Shown in pieces: positions 18,618-27,969 of a stretch of DNA of 64,000 nt (positions are counted from its first letter, which is position 1; each line of letters begins with the position of its first letter). This DNA comes from Cryobacterium sp. MLB-32. GTDB taxonomy: Bacteria > Actinomycetota > Actinomycetes > Actinomycetales > Microbacteriaceae. The notes beneath the pieces are model-generated. The model was not told the origin of the DNA. It saw nothing but the letters and a program-made list of their open reading frames with translations, and did not search any database. Both the position numbers and the translations under genes were made by a program. Location: positions 66,597 through 130,596 of the forward strand of contig NZ_JPRS01000006.1 of the NCBI RefSeq assembly GCF_000738085.1. The letters run 5' to 3'.

Positions 18618-19886
18618 CTAAGCATCGGCCGGGTTGTCTACGCTGCACTCGATGGCTACTTGCAGAGTACCGTCTCTGTTCGAGTCGATGTGGGGTCCCA
18701 CAGAGCGGATGGCCTGCCACGTTTCAGAATCCACTCTGCGCCGCGGCACACCCGATGTGTCGAGCTCAAGCGGAAACCGTAATTGGCGACGCACGGGTCC
18801 GTCGCCGGTCGTGGGGATGATCGGCCCGAAGCGGAGGGACACTGACGCGGCCGGCCCTCTGGCCTCACCCACGAGCAGCCAGATCGTTAGCAGAAGACCC
18901 TCGCGCTGGGCAGGTGAGAGCAAACCGGCGAGCCCCGAGGGATCGCTCAGGGTCACCGACGGGCCGAGGAACTCCGATTCCGAAATGGCATGGTGAAGCC
19001 ACGTCTCGGATCGACCCTCGATCAGGTGCAGTCGAAGGGCGGTGGCGAGCGCGGCGGCTGTCATCGCCGTCGTCGGGGCCAACGGCAGGGCGGTCCTGCC
19101 CTGGGCGACATCGTTCAGGAGGGTCTCCGCGTCGAGGTCGAGACGGGCGAGCTGCTCCGACGCCAGCATGCCCACCGCGAAGCGTGGCTGGGAGATGGTG
19201 CTCTGCACGAGAACCAGGTCGAGTTCGCGCTGCACCATTCGGCGAAAACCGCGGGCAACCCCCGTCGCGACCAGCGGAGGGATCGTCGCCACGGCGATCG
19301 TGAGGATCTCCGGCCCGAACGTGAGCATATCGGAGCGGTCTTCGGCCAAGGCCCCGATGAGCAACAGCATCCCCAAACCGGCTACGGCCGCCAGAATATT
19401 CCGAGTGCTCCGCAGGGTGATCATCGACATGAGCAGCGCGCCGACGGCAGCAGCAGCCGTGGGATAGATGCCGTCTTCCGCGCGTCCCCAGCACCCGGCG
19501 ATGTCGAGGAGTGCAACCGCTGACCCCGCGACGAGGGCGGTGACAAACAGCCACAGGGGCATTCGGGTGGCCAGTTTGTGCACGGTCAGGTTTATTGCCA
19601 GGGCGGTGGACACCAGCAGGATCCAGGCCACGGCGCTCAAGGTGGGGAACGGCTGGTTGTTCCACTCCACCACGAAGTGGCCCAGCAAGAACGCCGCGAT
19701 GAAGGCACCGCTCAGCGTCAGCCCAATGCCCAGGTGCTGCCCACCCAGTCCGTTGGCGTCGGTGATTGCCCCCTCCTCGGGGGCAGACGATCGACGGTTC
19801 CCTCGTTCTGGTGAGGCGGTTTGCTCGGCACGGCGCGTGGCGGTTCGGGTTGACGACTCATCATCGACGAGCCCCGGAAACGTCAC
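18618..19886 (-). CDS. Multi-pass membrane protein, kinase-like companion in sensor operon
   Basis: Unrecognised 422-residue protein. A charged N-terminal arm of about 45 residues is followed by about six to eight membrane segments (45-220) and a cytoplasmic part of about 200 residues. The overall plan copies the neighbouring kinase, and the tail has a late segment (LLLTIWLLVGEARGPAASVSLRFGP) placed where an ATPase domain would sit. I see neither a His phospho-acceptor box nor clear N/G boxes. GTG 19886 overlaps the kinase stop as GTGA, so translation is coupled. It may be a degenerate kinase subunit or a co-sensor. Confidence 0.75.
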   Translation of the reverse strand: MTFPGLVDDESSTRTATRRAEQTASPERGNRRSSAPEEGAITDANGLGGQHLGIGLTLSGAFIAAFLLGHFVVEWNNQPFPTLSAVAWILLVSTALAINLTVHKLATRMPLWLFVTALVAGSAVALLDIAGCWGRAEDGIYPTAAAAVGALLMSMITLRSTRNILAAVAGLGMLLLIGALAEDRSDMLTFGPEILTIAVATIPPLVATGVARGFRRMVQRELDLVLVQSTISQPRFAVGMLASEQLARLDLDAETLLNDVAQGRTALPLAPTTAMTAAALATALRLHLIEGRSETWLHHAISESEFLGPSVTLSDPSGLAGLLSPAQREGLLLTIWLLVGEARGPAASVSLRFGPIIPTTGDGPVRRQLRFPLELDTSGVPRRRVDSETWQAIRSVGPHIDSNRDGTLQVAIECSVDNPADA

Positions 19887-21052
19887 TTGGGCACCTCCAG
19901 CACAACGGTGGTGCCGGCGCCGGGGGAGGAAAACAGCCGTGCGTTGCCACCGACGGCTCGCAGCCGCGCAATAACCGACTCGGCGACACCGAGGCGCCCG
20001 GCATCGACGGCAGAGAGGTCGAAGCCGACGCCTGCGTCGGTCACCATCGCGCGCACGGTTGCAGCGTCGTCCGTGATCGTCACATCTGCGTGCAAGACCC
20101 CGGAATGACGACGAACGTTCTCGAGGCATTCGCCGAGGGCAAGCAGAAACGAGTCGAGAACATCGGTCGGGAGGCGCACCTGTCCGCTGCCGTGCCATTC
20201 GACCTCGAGGCCCATTCGGCCGAAACGCTGCCGCACGGACTCCAACGTCGTACCGAGCGTCGAGTCCCTGACCGGCTCCAGCGTGTAGACCCCCGAGCGG
20301 CGGGGACTCGGCAGCCCTCCCAATCGCAGCTGGCGCAGCAACCGCGCGTCATCACCGGACTGCTGGCGGAGCGCGACCGGGCTCACACCGACGCCGGAGT
20401 GTGCCAACAGTGTGAGCGTGGCGAGTACCGTGTCATGCAGGAGACGCGCGTCGGTCCGACGCTGGGCTTCGAGCTCGCTCGCATGCCGTTCCGCTCGATG
20501 AGCGCGGCCGATAGCCGCGATTCTGTTCATCACCCGCGGGATGCTCTGGGCAATCCACCACCCTGCCATGATGCACGAGAGCCAGCCGCAGAGTGCCAGC
20601 GCCAGCGGCAGCGGGGTTGCCGTCCCCATCGAAGACACGAGAGCCACCGAACCCAGGGTCGCGACGAAGGCTGCGACGAGGAGCACCAAGCGTTTCCCGC
20701 TGACGACGAGCACGATCGCCACACAGCTCATGGGCACAGCCGCGACGAGGCCGACGGTGGCTTCTTCGACCAGAGTGAACGGAATCCCCGGAAGGCTGTC
20801 GAAGCCGACGAAGAAGATGATGCCGAGGCCGCACAGCACGGTGAGAATCGCCCACCGGATCGCGCCCGTTCGTCCGAGGAGGTACTGGCTGCCTGCCATG
20901 AGACAGACCAGCGCCAGACCGCCCTGACGGGCAATGGACCCCACGCCTCCCGGCACAATCAGGCACAGAAACACGGCGACCGAACCAGCCAGCCCGTAGG
21001 CCTGCGCACTCCTTCGGAGCAGGCGGTCGCGCTCCTTCAGAATGCGTTGCAT
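19883..21052 (-). CDS. Sensor histidine kinase, NarL/DesK-like
   Basis: Membrane sensor kinase of 389 residues with about six membrane helices in the first 175. The dimerisation/phospho-acceptor helix contains RLLHDTVLATLTLL with the likely phospho-His near 206. The HATPase_c domain shows the N box GECLENVRRHS, the G box VTDAGVGFDL and a closing GAGTTVVLEVP. A long extracellular domain is absent, so the signal is probably sensed within the membrane. It heads the operon kinase, companion membrane protein, LuxR-type regulator. Confidence 0.92.
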   Translation of the reverse strand: MQRILKERDRLLRRSAQAYGLAGSVAVFLCLIVPGGVGSIARQGGLALVCLMAGSQYLLGRTGAIRWAILTVLCGLGIIFFVGFDSLPGIPFTLVEEATVGLVAAVPMSCVAIVLVVSGKRLVLLVAAFVATLGSVALVSSMGTATPLPLALALCGWLSCIMAGWWIAQSIPRVMNRIAAIGRAHRAERHASELEAQRRTDARLLHDTVLATLTLLAHSGVGVSPVALRQQSGDDARLLRQLRLGGLPSPRRSGVYTLEPVRDSTLGTTLESVRQRFGRMGLEVEWHGSGQVRLPTDVLDSFLLALGECLENVRRHSGVLHADVTITDDAATVRAMVTDAGVGFDLSAVDAGRLGVAESVIARLRAVGGNARLFSSPGAGTTVVLEVPK

Positions 21053-21134
21053 GGGTGCCTGTCATGGTCGGGTGCCGAAGTGAAGCTCAATGTATTTCTC
21101 ACTGCACCATATGGTGCAGGACATCCGCTACCCC

Positions 21135-22337
21135 CTAGCGAAGTAAGCGGCGGAGGTGAGCGCTGACGGCAGTATTCTCGATCAGAAAGCCGTCATGACC
21201 GTATTCCGAGTGCAAAACGACCGGTTTTGGGCCGTCAATGTTGTGTTGTAGGTGCTCGGCAATGACGTTTTGGCCTTGTACAGGAAAGAGGCGGTCGCTG
21301 TCAATCCCCACAACAAGAGAACGTGCGGTAACGCGCGACAAAGCCTGCGCCACGCCTCCGCGGTCCCGCCCGATATCGTGGGAGTTCATCGCTTCGACGA
21401 GCGTGATGTAGCTATTCGCGTCGAATCGGCGGGTGAACTTGTTGCCGTGAAAGTCGAGGTAAGACTCGACGGCGAATCGTCCGCCAGCACCCAGCGGGCT
21501 GATCGGGCTCTGCCAATCCCGGTCGAACCGGGCGTTGAGCTCCGCGGGGCTCCGGTAGTTCAGCAGCGCCATGCGTCGGGCCAGGGCGAGACCCCGGGTG
21601 GGACCGTCACCGTCGGCCGCGTCGTAATATTCACCGGCATGAAAGGCCGGGTCCGTGCGCACCGCTTCGATCTGAACGGAGTTGAGCGCGATCTGATCGG
21701 CCGTTGTCACCGGGGGCGCAGCGAGGATGGCCAGGCGTTCGACGCGTTCGGGGGCCTGGACAGCCCACTCCAGTGCGTGCATTCCCCCCATGGAACCGCC
21801 GACGACAGCGGCCCAGCGGCCAATGCCGAGGCGGTCCGCCCACGCGATCTGCGCGTCAACCTGGTCCCGGATGGTCAGGTACGGAAAGCGGATTCCCCAC
21901 TCCGCGCCGTCCGCTGCGAGTGACGCGGGGCCCGTGCTGCCCTGGCAGCCGCCGAGCATATTGGGGGCGACGACAAAATATCGGTTGGTGTCCAGGGCCA
22001 GTCCTGGCCCCACAATCCCGCTCCACCATCCGGCCGTCTTGTGCCCGAGGCCCTCCGCACCGCGCAGGTGGCTGTCTCCGGTGAGGGCGTGGAGCACCAG
22101 AATCGCGTTGTCGCCCGCGGGGGACAACGCGCCCCAGGTCTCATAGGCGATGCGGACACCGGGCAGTGTTGCCCCCGACTCAACGTGCAGGGGACCGATG
22201 TTCTCGAAGAGACGGTCACCCACCGGATCGCCGTCGCGCCACGCACCGCTCGCCGGGGGTTTGCCACGCAGCGACCGCGCCTGGGCTTCAGTGATGAAGC
22301 TGGAGGGGACCGTGTCTGAGGGAGATTGCCATTCCAT
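21135..22337 (-). CDS. metX: Homoserine O-acetyltransferase
   Basis: Alpha/beta-hydrolase-fold enzyme forming O-acetylhomoserine from homoserine and acetyl-CoA, the activation step of methionine synthesis. The 400-residue protein has LVLHALTGDSHL near 83, LGGCQGSTGP near 129, the nucleophile elbow GGSMGGMHALEW near 161 and the His motif SEYGHDGFL near the C-terminus. It lies downstream of metY on the same strand with 133 bp and two hairpins between. CAGAAT at 22351-22346 is 8 nt from its ATG, so it may also have its own leaderless promoter. Confidence 0.95.
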   Translation of the reverse strand: MEWQSPSDTVPSSFITEAQARSLRGKPPASGAWRDGDPVGDRLFENIGPLHVESGATLPGVRIAYETWGALSPAGDNAILVLHALTGDSHLRGAEGLGHKTAGWWSGIVGPGLALDTNRYFVVAPNMLGGCQGSTGPASLAADGAEWGIRFPYLTIRDQVDAQIAWADRLGIGRWAAVVGGSMGGMHALEWAVQAPERVERLAILAAPPVTTADQIALNSVQIEAVRTDPAFHAGEYYDAADGDGPTRGLALARRMALLNYRSPAELNARFDRDWQSPISPLGAGGRFAVESYLDFHGNKFTRRFDANSYITLVEAMNSHDIGRDRGGVAQALSRVTARSLVVGIDSDRLFPVQGQNVIAEHLQHNIDGPKPVVLHSEYGHDGFLIENTAVSAHLRRLLR

Positions 22338-22345
22338 ACGCTTCT

Positions 22346-22351
22346 ATTCTG
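22346..22351 (-). promoter_or_regulatory. Possible -10 box for metX
   Basis: CAGAAT on the minus strand ends 8 nt before the metX ATG (22337), which would allow metX to be transcribed independently of metY. Confidence 0.35.
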
Positions 22352-22365
22352 CCGGTCCTGACGCC

Positions 22366-22429
22366 GGGTCGGCGCAATATTACGCCGACCCGACCTGCCA
22401 CCCCGCCGAATGCGCTCACGACGGGGTGG
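22366..22429 (-). terminator. Two hairpins between metY and metX
   Basis: GGGTCGGCG (22366-22374) pairs with CGCCGACCC (22383-22391), and CCACCCCG (22398-22405) pairs with CGGGGTGG (22422-22429). Both are perfect stems downstream of metY; they may terminate or attenuate read-through into metX. Confidence 0.55.
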
Positions 22430-22470
22430 CGCGGCGGCCGACGGGGAGGTCAGGTGACTGACAGAGGGGG

Positions 22471-23801
22471 TCAGGCGTTGGCGCGTGACGCCTCGACAAC
22501 ACCGCGTGCGGCCGCGAGCCCGAGCTCAAGGTCGGCCTTGAGGTCGGCGACGTTTTCGATTCCCACTGACAGGCGCACGAGTCCGGGAGTCACGCCGGCG
22601 GTGAGCTGCTGCTCGGGGGTGAGCTGCGCATGGGTGGTGGAGGCCGGGTGGATCACCAGGGAACGCACGTCACCGATGTTGGCAAGGTGGCTGAACAGTT
22701 CGAGGTTGTCCACGAGGGCTCGACCGGCATCCACGCCGCCCTTGAGCTCGAATGACAGCACGGCACCGACGCCTGAGGGGCATACCTGTTGGCAGCCTCG
22801 TACCACGGGCTGGACGGCAGTCCGGCGTAGTTGACCGTGGCGATGTCGGGGTGGTTGTCGAGCCACTCGGCGATCTCCTGGGCGTTCTGCACGTGGCGTT
22901 CGATGCGCAGGCTGAGGGTCTCGATGCCCTGGATGAGCTGCCAGGCGCTCGCCGGTGCGATGGACGAACCGAGGTCGCGGAGCAGCTGCACGCGGGCCTT
23001 GATGATGTAGGCGAGGCCGTCGCCGACCGCGGCAGTGTAGCTCGCACCGTGGTAGGACGGATCGGGTTCGGTCAGCCCCGGGAACGTCTCAACGTTCTTC
23101 GACCACTCGAATTTCCCACCGTCCACGATGACGCCGCCGATGATCGTTCCGTGGCCGCCGAGAAACTTGGTGGCGGAGTGCACGATGATGTCGGCACCGT
23201 GCTCGAAAGGACGGATCAGATACGGGGTGGCAATCGTGTTGTCGACGATGAGGGGAACGCCCGCCGCGTGCGCCACGTCCGAAACCAGGGTGATGTCGAG
23301 CACGTTGATCTTGGGATTGCCGATCGTTTCGGCAAAAAACAGCTTGGTGTTCGGGCGCACGGCACGACGCCATTCCTCGGCATCGTCCTGGTCTTCCACG
23401 AAGGTGGTTTCGATGCCTAACTTGGCGAGGGTGTATTTGAACAGGTTGTACGTGCCGCCGTAGATGGAACTGGACGACACGATGTGATCGCCGGCCTGCG
23501 CGATGTTCAACACGGAGAACGTTGAGGCCGACTGGCCGGAGGCCACGAGGAGGGCGCCGGTGCCACCTTCGAGGGCGGCGACGCGTTCTTCCACGACGGC
23601 CTGGGTGGGGTTCTGGATGCGGGTGTAGATATTGCCGAATTCGGCGAGGGCGAACAGGTTCTGCGCGTGTTCTGCGCTGTTGAAGACATACGAGGTCGTC
23701 TGGTAGATCGGAGTCGCCCTGGCATTGGTCACCGGGTCCGGACGTGCACCCGAGTGAACCTGCTTGGTCTCAAATTTCCAGCGTGCCGCGTTGTCGCTCA
23801 T
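22471..23801 (-). pseudogene. metY: O-acetylhomoserine aminocarboxypropyltransferase (sulfhydrylase), one-base frameshift
   Basis: PLP enzyme that makes homocysteine from O-acetylhomoserine and sulfide. The frame from ATG 23801 (MSDNAARWKFETKQVHSG) contains [35 protein letters not shown] and the PLP lysine in [12 protein letters not shown], then goes astray after NRYAPQ. The rest ([34 protein letters not shown]) lies in another frame ending at 22471. Restoring one C at 22772-22773 gives a normal 443 residues. Because this is a core enzyme placed beside metX, an assembly error is the likelier cause. Confidence 0.9.
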
Positions 23802-23857
23802 GAACTCTGTCTCCCTGGTGTTCTCGACGAGCCCGGACGTTCCAGTGCTCTGCAGCG

Positions 23858-23887
23858 AGCATAGACAGCCCCGCGGAACACATGCAA
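23858..23887 (-). promoter_or_regulatory. Candidate sigma-70-type promoter of metY
   Basis: On the minus strand TTGCAT (23887-23882) and TATGCT (23863-23858) are spaced 18 nt apart, giving a leader of about 50 nt with GGGAGA before the metY ATG. Confidence 0.5.
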
Positions 23888-23936
23888 GGACAGCGAAATA
23901 CGGCGTCATCTGGCCAGACGCCCCGGTGCCCCTCGG

Positions 23937-25037
23937 TCACTTCCGATCGCTGTGCGGCAGCACGATGGTGCCGGTGGGAGTGGCCGCCGCCGGCCGAAAC
24001 AGCCAGCGTGCTCTCGGCTCGACAAACGGTCGGAAGACCCGCCTCACGAACGGAAGCGAGAGCACGACCGAGATCACCACGCTCAGCACGATCACCCCGG
24101 GTAACACCCACGCCGGTTGTGGCCCGTCGAGTATTCCCGTTTCTCGCATCGGGAAGAGCACGAAGCTGTGCAGCAGGTAAATGTACATTGTGGCCGCCCC
24201 GAAGGGCGTGAACCAGGTCGCGCGTCGAGGGATGAGCATCAGGAACGCGATAATCAGGGCGAAGGCGAGCACCATCAGGCCGAGCCGGACACCCCCGGCC
24301 CAGAACTGCGAATATCCGAAGAGCGCGTAGCTCTCGTCGTAGAGCAGAAACGTGCGCATCTTGAGCTCTCGGAGAAGCTCGATGTTGACCGAGATGAGCG
24401 CATAGACGGATGTGAAGAACGCGAACGCGCCGGCGCGCCATTTCCACACGGTGCCGGTCGAGAGCGCCAGCCATCGGTCGGTGACCTTCCACTGCCGCAA
24501 TTTCCAGCCGAACACGAAAAACGGCAGCAGCCCGACCGTGCGCGAGAGCGTGAACGTGCTGTCGATCTGGTCGACGTATCCGCTGCTGATCGACAGCGCA
24601 ATGCTGATCAGCAGTGGGTAGCGCAAGATCACCAGGTAGGGCAGGATGATGCGCCACACGAGTAGGGCCAGCAGGAACCAGAGCGTCCAGCTCGCCGTCG
24701 AGTAGTCGAGGGTGAATTTTCCGCCGAGCAACCAGTGAACACAGGTCCAGATCGTTTCGAAGATGATGTACGGAAACGCAATGTCGGTGAGCAGCCGCTG
24801 GAGCTGGCGGGTGCCGGGCGGGCCGGACTTGGCGAAGTATCCGCTGACGGCCACGAAGATGGGCACGTGAAAGGCGTAGATGAACAGATACATCGCGTAG
24901 GCCTGATCGGACTCGCCGATCAGCTTGAGGATGGCGTGGCCAACCACCATGAGGGTGATGGCGATCCAGCGGGCGTTGTCCCAGAGAGGGACCCGTCGCT
25001 TCTGGGGGCGAGGTGGTGCCGGGTGCGGTGCGGTCAT
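23937..25037 (-). CDS. Acyltransferase family 3 membrane protein
   Basis: Integral membrane O-acyltransferase of 366 residues and about ten helices. It fits the acyltransferase-3 family, whose members acetylate surface sugars and other small molecules. Family signs are the opening WDNARWIAITLMVVGHAIL near 19-37 with the conserved His, the second segment FIYAFHVPIFVAVSGYF near 52-68, and the late MYIYLLHSFVLFP. The closest resemblance is to fucose-4-O-acetylase-like proteins. No glycan operon surrounds it, so its acceptor is unknown. CAGAAT 7 nt before the ATG suggests a leaderless start, divergent from the SDR gene. Confidence 0.85.
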   Translation of the reverse strand: MTAPHPAPPRPQKRRVPLWDNARWIAITLMVVGHAILKLIGESDQAYAMYLFIYAFHVPIFVAVSGYFAKSGPPGTRQLQRLLTDIAFPYIIFETIWTCVHWLLGGKFTLDYSTASWTLWFLLALLVWRIILPYLVILRYPLLISIALSISSGYVDQIDSTFTLSRTVGLLPFFVFGWKLRQWKVTDRWLALSTGTVWKWRAGAFAFFTSVYALISVNIELLRELKMRTFLLYDESYALFGYSQFWAGGVRLGLMVLAFALIIAFLMLIPRRATWFTPFGAATMYIYLLHSFVLFPMRETGILDGPQPAWVLPGVIVLSVVISVVLSLPFVRRVFRPFVEPRARWLFRPAAATPTGTIVLPHSDRK

Positions 25038-25044
25038 TCACACC

Positions 25045-25060
25045 ATTCTGCGGCCACAAT
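25045..25060. promoter_or_regulatory. Back-to-back -10 boxes of divergent acyltransferase and SDR genes
   Basis: CAGAAT on the minus strand (25050-25045) is 7 nt from the acyltransferase ATG at 25037. CACAAT on the plus strand (25055-25060) is 6 nt from the SDR ATG at 25067. The whole divergent region is 29 bp, so both transcripts would be leaderless and their -10 elements nearly abut. Confidence 0.45.
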
Positions 25061-25066
25061 AGGTAA

Positions 25067-25843
25067 ATGAGTACTCGAAGAGTTGTTGTGACCGGTGCAA
25101 GTTCGGGAATCGGGGCCGCCACGGTGCGCGCATTCCGAGAGAAGGGCTGGGATGTGGTCGGTGTCGCACGTCGCGCAGACCGTCTGGAAACTCTCAGGAA
25201 GGAGACGGGTTCGGACGTGTTCACCGCCGATCTGACGAGGCAGGCCGACGTGGACTCCCTCCGGGACTACCTCGCGGTATCCGGGCCCGTCAACGCCCTG
25301 GTGAACAACGCCGGCGGGGCCAAGGGGCTCGACTCGGTCGAGAACTCGAGCATCGACGACTGGGCCTGGATGTTCGAGATCAATGTGCTCGCCGTCAAGC
25401 GGGTCACCAGCGCCCTGCTGCCGTTGCTCCGGGCCTCGATCACGGATACCGCGGCATCCGCCGATATCGTCACGGTCACGTCGATCGCCGGTCACGTCGC
25501 CTACCTCGGCGGAGGCGGCTACAACGCCGCAAAGTTCGCCGCGCACGCCATGACTGAGGTACTGCGGCTTGAGCTCAACGGCGAGCCGATCCGGGTGATC
25601 GAAATCGCCCCCGGCATGGTGAAGACCGACGAGTTCGGGCTCGTGCGCTTCGACGGTGACCCGGTCAAGGCCGCCGCGGCCTACGAGAACGTTCCGAATC
25701 CCCTGTCGGCCGAGGACGTGGCCGAGACGATCGTGTCCAGTGTGTTGCGGCCGGCCCATGTGAACCTCGACCTCATCGTGATCAAGCCCGTCGCGCAGGC
25801 CGCTCCGACGCGCGTCGCGCGGGGAGCGCTGACGGTTCGTTGA
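25067..25843 (+). CDS. Short-chain dehydrogenase/reductase
   Basis: NAD(P)-dependent oxidoreductase of the classical SDR class, 258 residues. It has the cofactor motif TGASSGIG near 8-15, VARRADRL for NADP preference near 34, NNAGG near 81, the catalytic Ser in VTSIAGH and YNAAK near 152-156. Its substrate cannot be read from sequence. It resembles the YdfG/serine-dehydrogenase-like clade. It diverges from the acyltransferase and ends just before a strong bidirectional terminator shared with actP. Confidence 0.92.
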   Translation: MSTRRVVVTGASSGIGAATVRAFREKGWDVVGVARRADRLETLRKETGSDVFTADLTRQADVDSLRDYLAVSGPVNALVNNAGGAKGLDSVENSSIDDWAWMFEINVLAVKRVTSALLPLLRASITDTAASADIVTVTSIAGHVAYLGGGGYNAAKFAAHAMTEVLRLELNGEPIRVIEIAPGMVKTDEFGLVRFDGDPVKAAAAYENVPNPLSAEDVAETIVSSVLRPAHVNLDLIVIKPVAQAAPTRVARGALTVR

Positions 25844-25879
25844 CCCGCCACCTCGCGTGAATTGCGGGTGACAACACGG

Positions 25880-25914
25880 GCGGCGCCCGAGAGAATTCAC
25901 ATCTCGGGCGCCGC
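25880..25914. terminator. Bidirectional terminator, SDR / actP
   Basis: Perfect 13-bp stem (25880-25892 with 25902-25914, core GGCGCCCGAGA) and 9-nt loop between convergent genes. Confidence 0.8.
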
Positions 25915-25937
25915 TTGTCGTGCAGGTGCTCTCGTTT

Positions 25938-27566
25938 CTAGTGCTCGACCGCCTTTTCCGCACCGAAGCCGGTGAGGGAGCGAACGGACATTTCGGCGGC
26001 GAGAGTCGGGCTTTCCTTGACGGTGCTCGTGACGGAACCGAGCCAGCCGAGAATGAACCCGAGCGGGATCGAAATGATTCCCGGGTTGCTGAGCGGGAAG
26101 ACGGCAAAGTCGACGCTCTCACCGAACATCGACGTGGGCGTGCCGGAGAAGACCGGCGAGAGCACGATCAGCACGATCGCCGAGGTGAGTCCGCCGTACA
26201 TGCTCCAGACCGCGCCGCGGGTGGTGAAACCACGCCAGAACAGGGAGTAGAGAATGGTCGGCAGGTTGGCGCTCGCCGCGACGGCGAAGGCCAGGGCCAC
26301 CAGGAAGGCGATGTTCTGCCCCTGAACGCCGATACCACCGGCGATGGCGAGGATGCCGATCACAACCACCGTGCGACGGGCGACCTTGACCTCGTCATCG
26401 GGGTTTCCCTTGCCCTTCTTGATGACACTTCCGTAAATGTCATGAGCGAAGGACGTGGCCGCCGTGATCGTGATCCCGGCCACCACGGCCAGAATCGTCG
26501 CGAAGGCGATGGCGGAGATGAAGCCGAGCAGCAGCGGACCGCCGAGCGCAAGCGACAGCAGGGGAGCAGCCGAGTTCACGCCACCGGGAGCGGCCAGAAT
26601 CGTTTCGCCACCCACGAGGGCCGCGGCACCGAAGCCGAGGATCAGCGTGAAGATGTAGAAACCTCCGATGAGCCAGATGGCCCAGACCACCGAGCGGCGG
26701 GCTTCCTTGGCTGTCGGCACCGTGTAGAAGCGCATCAGAACGTGCGGCAGACCGGCCGTTCCGAGCACGAGGGCGATAGCGAGGGAGATGAAGTCCAGCG
26801 GGTTGGCACCGTACTTCAGCCCCGGAGCGAGGATCGCGTCGGCGGGAACGGAGGTCGACACGGCCACGGCGCTCTCCAGCAGCGCGGACAGGTTGAATCC
26901 GTTGATCGCCATCACCCAGATGCTCATCGCAAGTGCGCCGATGATGAGCAGGAAGGCCTTGATGATCTGCACCCAGGTGGTGCCCTTCATTCCGCCGACG
27001 AGTACATAGACGATCATGAGGGCGCCGACGACGACGACGACGATCGACTGTCCGAGCTTGTCGTTGATGCCGAGGAGCAGCGACACGAGGCCGCCTGCTC
27101 CGGCCATCTGGGCCAGCAGGTAGAAGAAGCACACGGCGAGGGTTGTCGTGGCTGCTGCGACCCGAACCGGGCCCTGCTTGAGGCGGAAGGACAGCACGTC
27201 GGCCATGGTGAACTTGCCGGTGTTGCGCATGAGCTCGGCCACCAGTAGCAGGGCGACGAGCCAGGCCACGAGGAAGCCGATGGAGTACATGAAGCCGTCG
27301 TATCCGGTGACGGCAATGGCGCCCACGATTCCGAGGAAGGACGCGGCGGAGAGGTAGTCGCCGGCGATGGCGAAACCGTTCTGCGGTCCCGTGAAGGACC
27401 GGCCGCCTGTGTAGTAATCGGCCGCGCTTTTGTTGTTGCGTCCGGCGCGAATCACCACGATCAGGGTCACGCCGACGAAGGCGAGGAAGATCGAGATGTT
27501 GAGGACGGGGTTGTTCTCGACGGGCTTGACCGCCGTCACAAACGCGTGCAGGGTGCTGGCGATCAT
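25938..27566 (-). CDS. actP: Cation/acetate (propionate) symporter ActP-like
   Basis: Sodium:solute symporter of 542 residues with about 13 membrane helices. Family signs include SAADYYTGGRSFTGPQNGFAIAGDYLSAASFLG near 46-78, GNTGKFTMADV-like text (MRNTGKFTMADVLSFRL) near 114 and GLPHVLMRFYTVP near 268. It overlaps the DUF485 gene by 4 nt and lies downstream of prpE. The context suggests short-chain carboxylate uptake, with propionate as likely a substrate as acetate. The acetate label comes from the family, the propionate link from the neighbourhood. Confidence 0.92.
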   Translation of the reverse strand: MIASTLHAFVTAVKPVENNPVLNISIFLAFVGVTLIVVIRAGRNNKSAADYYTGGRSFTGPQNGFAIAGDYLSAASFLGIVGAIAVTGYDGFMYSIGFLVAWLVALLLVAELMRNTGKFTMADVLSFRLKQGPVRVAAATTTLAVCFFYLLAQMAGAGGLVSLLLGINDKLGQSIVVVVVGALMIVYVLVGGMKGTTWVQIIKAFLLIIGALAMSIWVMAINGFNLSALLESAVAVSTSVPADAILAPGLKYGANPLDFISLAIALVLGTAGLPHVLMRFYTVPTAKEARRSVVWAIWLIGGFYIFTLILGFGAAALVGGETILAAPGGVNSAAPLLSLALGGPLLLGFISAIAFATILAVVAGITITAATSFAHDIYGSVIKKGKGNPDDEVKVARRTVVVIGILAIAGGIGVQGQNIAFLVALAFAVAASANLPTILYSLFWRGFTTRGAVWSMYGGLTSAIVLIVLSPVFSGTPTSMFGESVDFAVFPLSNPGIISIPLGFILGWLGSVTSTVKESPTLAAEMSVRSLTGFGAEKAVEH

Positions 27567-27910
27567 GCCTTTTCCATCCGTTCCAGGTCAGAGCGAAGGT
27601 CTTCGGTGAGGGGGTCGATCTTGCGGTTGGCGAAGGAGACGTACCACATTGTGATGCCGAAGGTGGTGACGAACTGGCCGAGTCCGAGGATCAGCCCCAG
27701 GTTGATACGGCCGTAGACCGGCGTTGCCATGAACTCCGGGAAGTACCCGGCGGCGAGCACATACGCGAAGTACCAGAGCAGAAAGAACACTGTCAGGGGC
27801 ACGACGAAGTTGCGCCGGGTTTTCTGTAGTTCCTTGAACTTGGGTGTTTTCTCGTAGGCGATGTAGTCGATTTGTGACTGTGGGGTGGTGTCTTTCAACT
27901 GTTCACTCAT
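27563..27910 (-). CDS. DUF485 membrane protein, partner of the carboxylate symporter
   Basis: Small membrane protein of 115 residues with two helices (VVPLTVFFLLWYFAYVLAAGYFP and NLGLILGLGQFVTTFGITMWYVSFA). The fit to DUF485/YjcH, found beside actP in very many bacteria, is clear. It overlaps actP by ATGA and so is made with it. The likely role is assembly or modulation of the symporter; no enzymatic motif is seen. The run prpE, DUF485, actP is typical of acetate/propionate loci. Confidence 0.92.
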   Translation of the reverse strand: MSEQLKDTTPQSQIDYIAYEKTPKFKELQKTRRNFVVPLTVFFLLWYFAYVLAAGYFPEFMATPVYGRINLGLILGLGQFVTTFGITMWYVSFANRKIDPLTEDLRSDLERMEKA

Positions 27911-27969
27911 TGGAGCCTCCTTGCTTCAGTGGTGATGGTCCGTGCGGGGGACGGGGATGGGGAAGGGGA

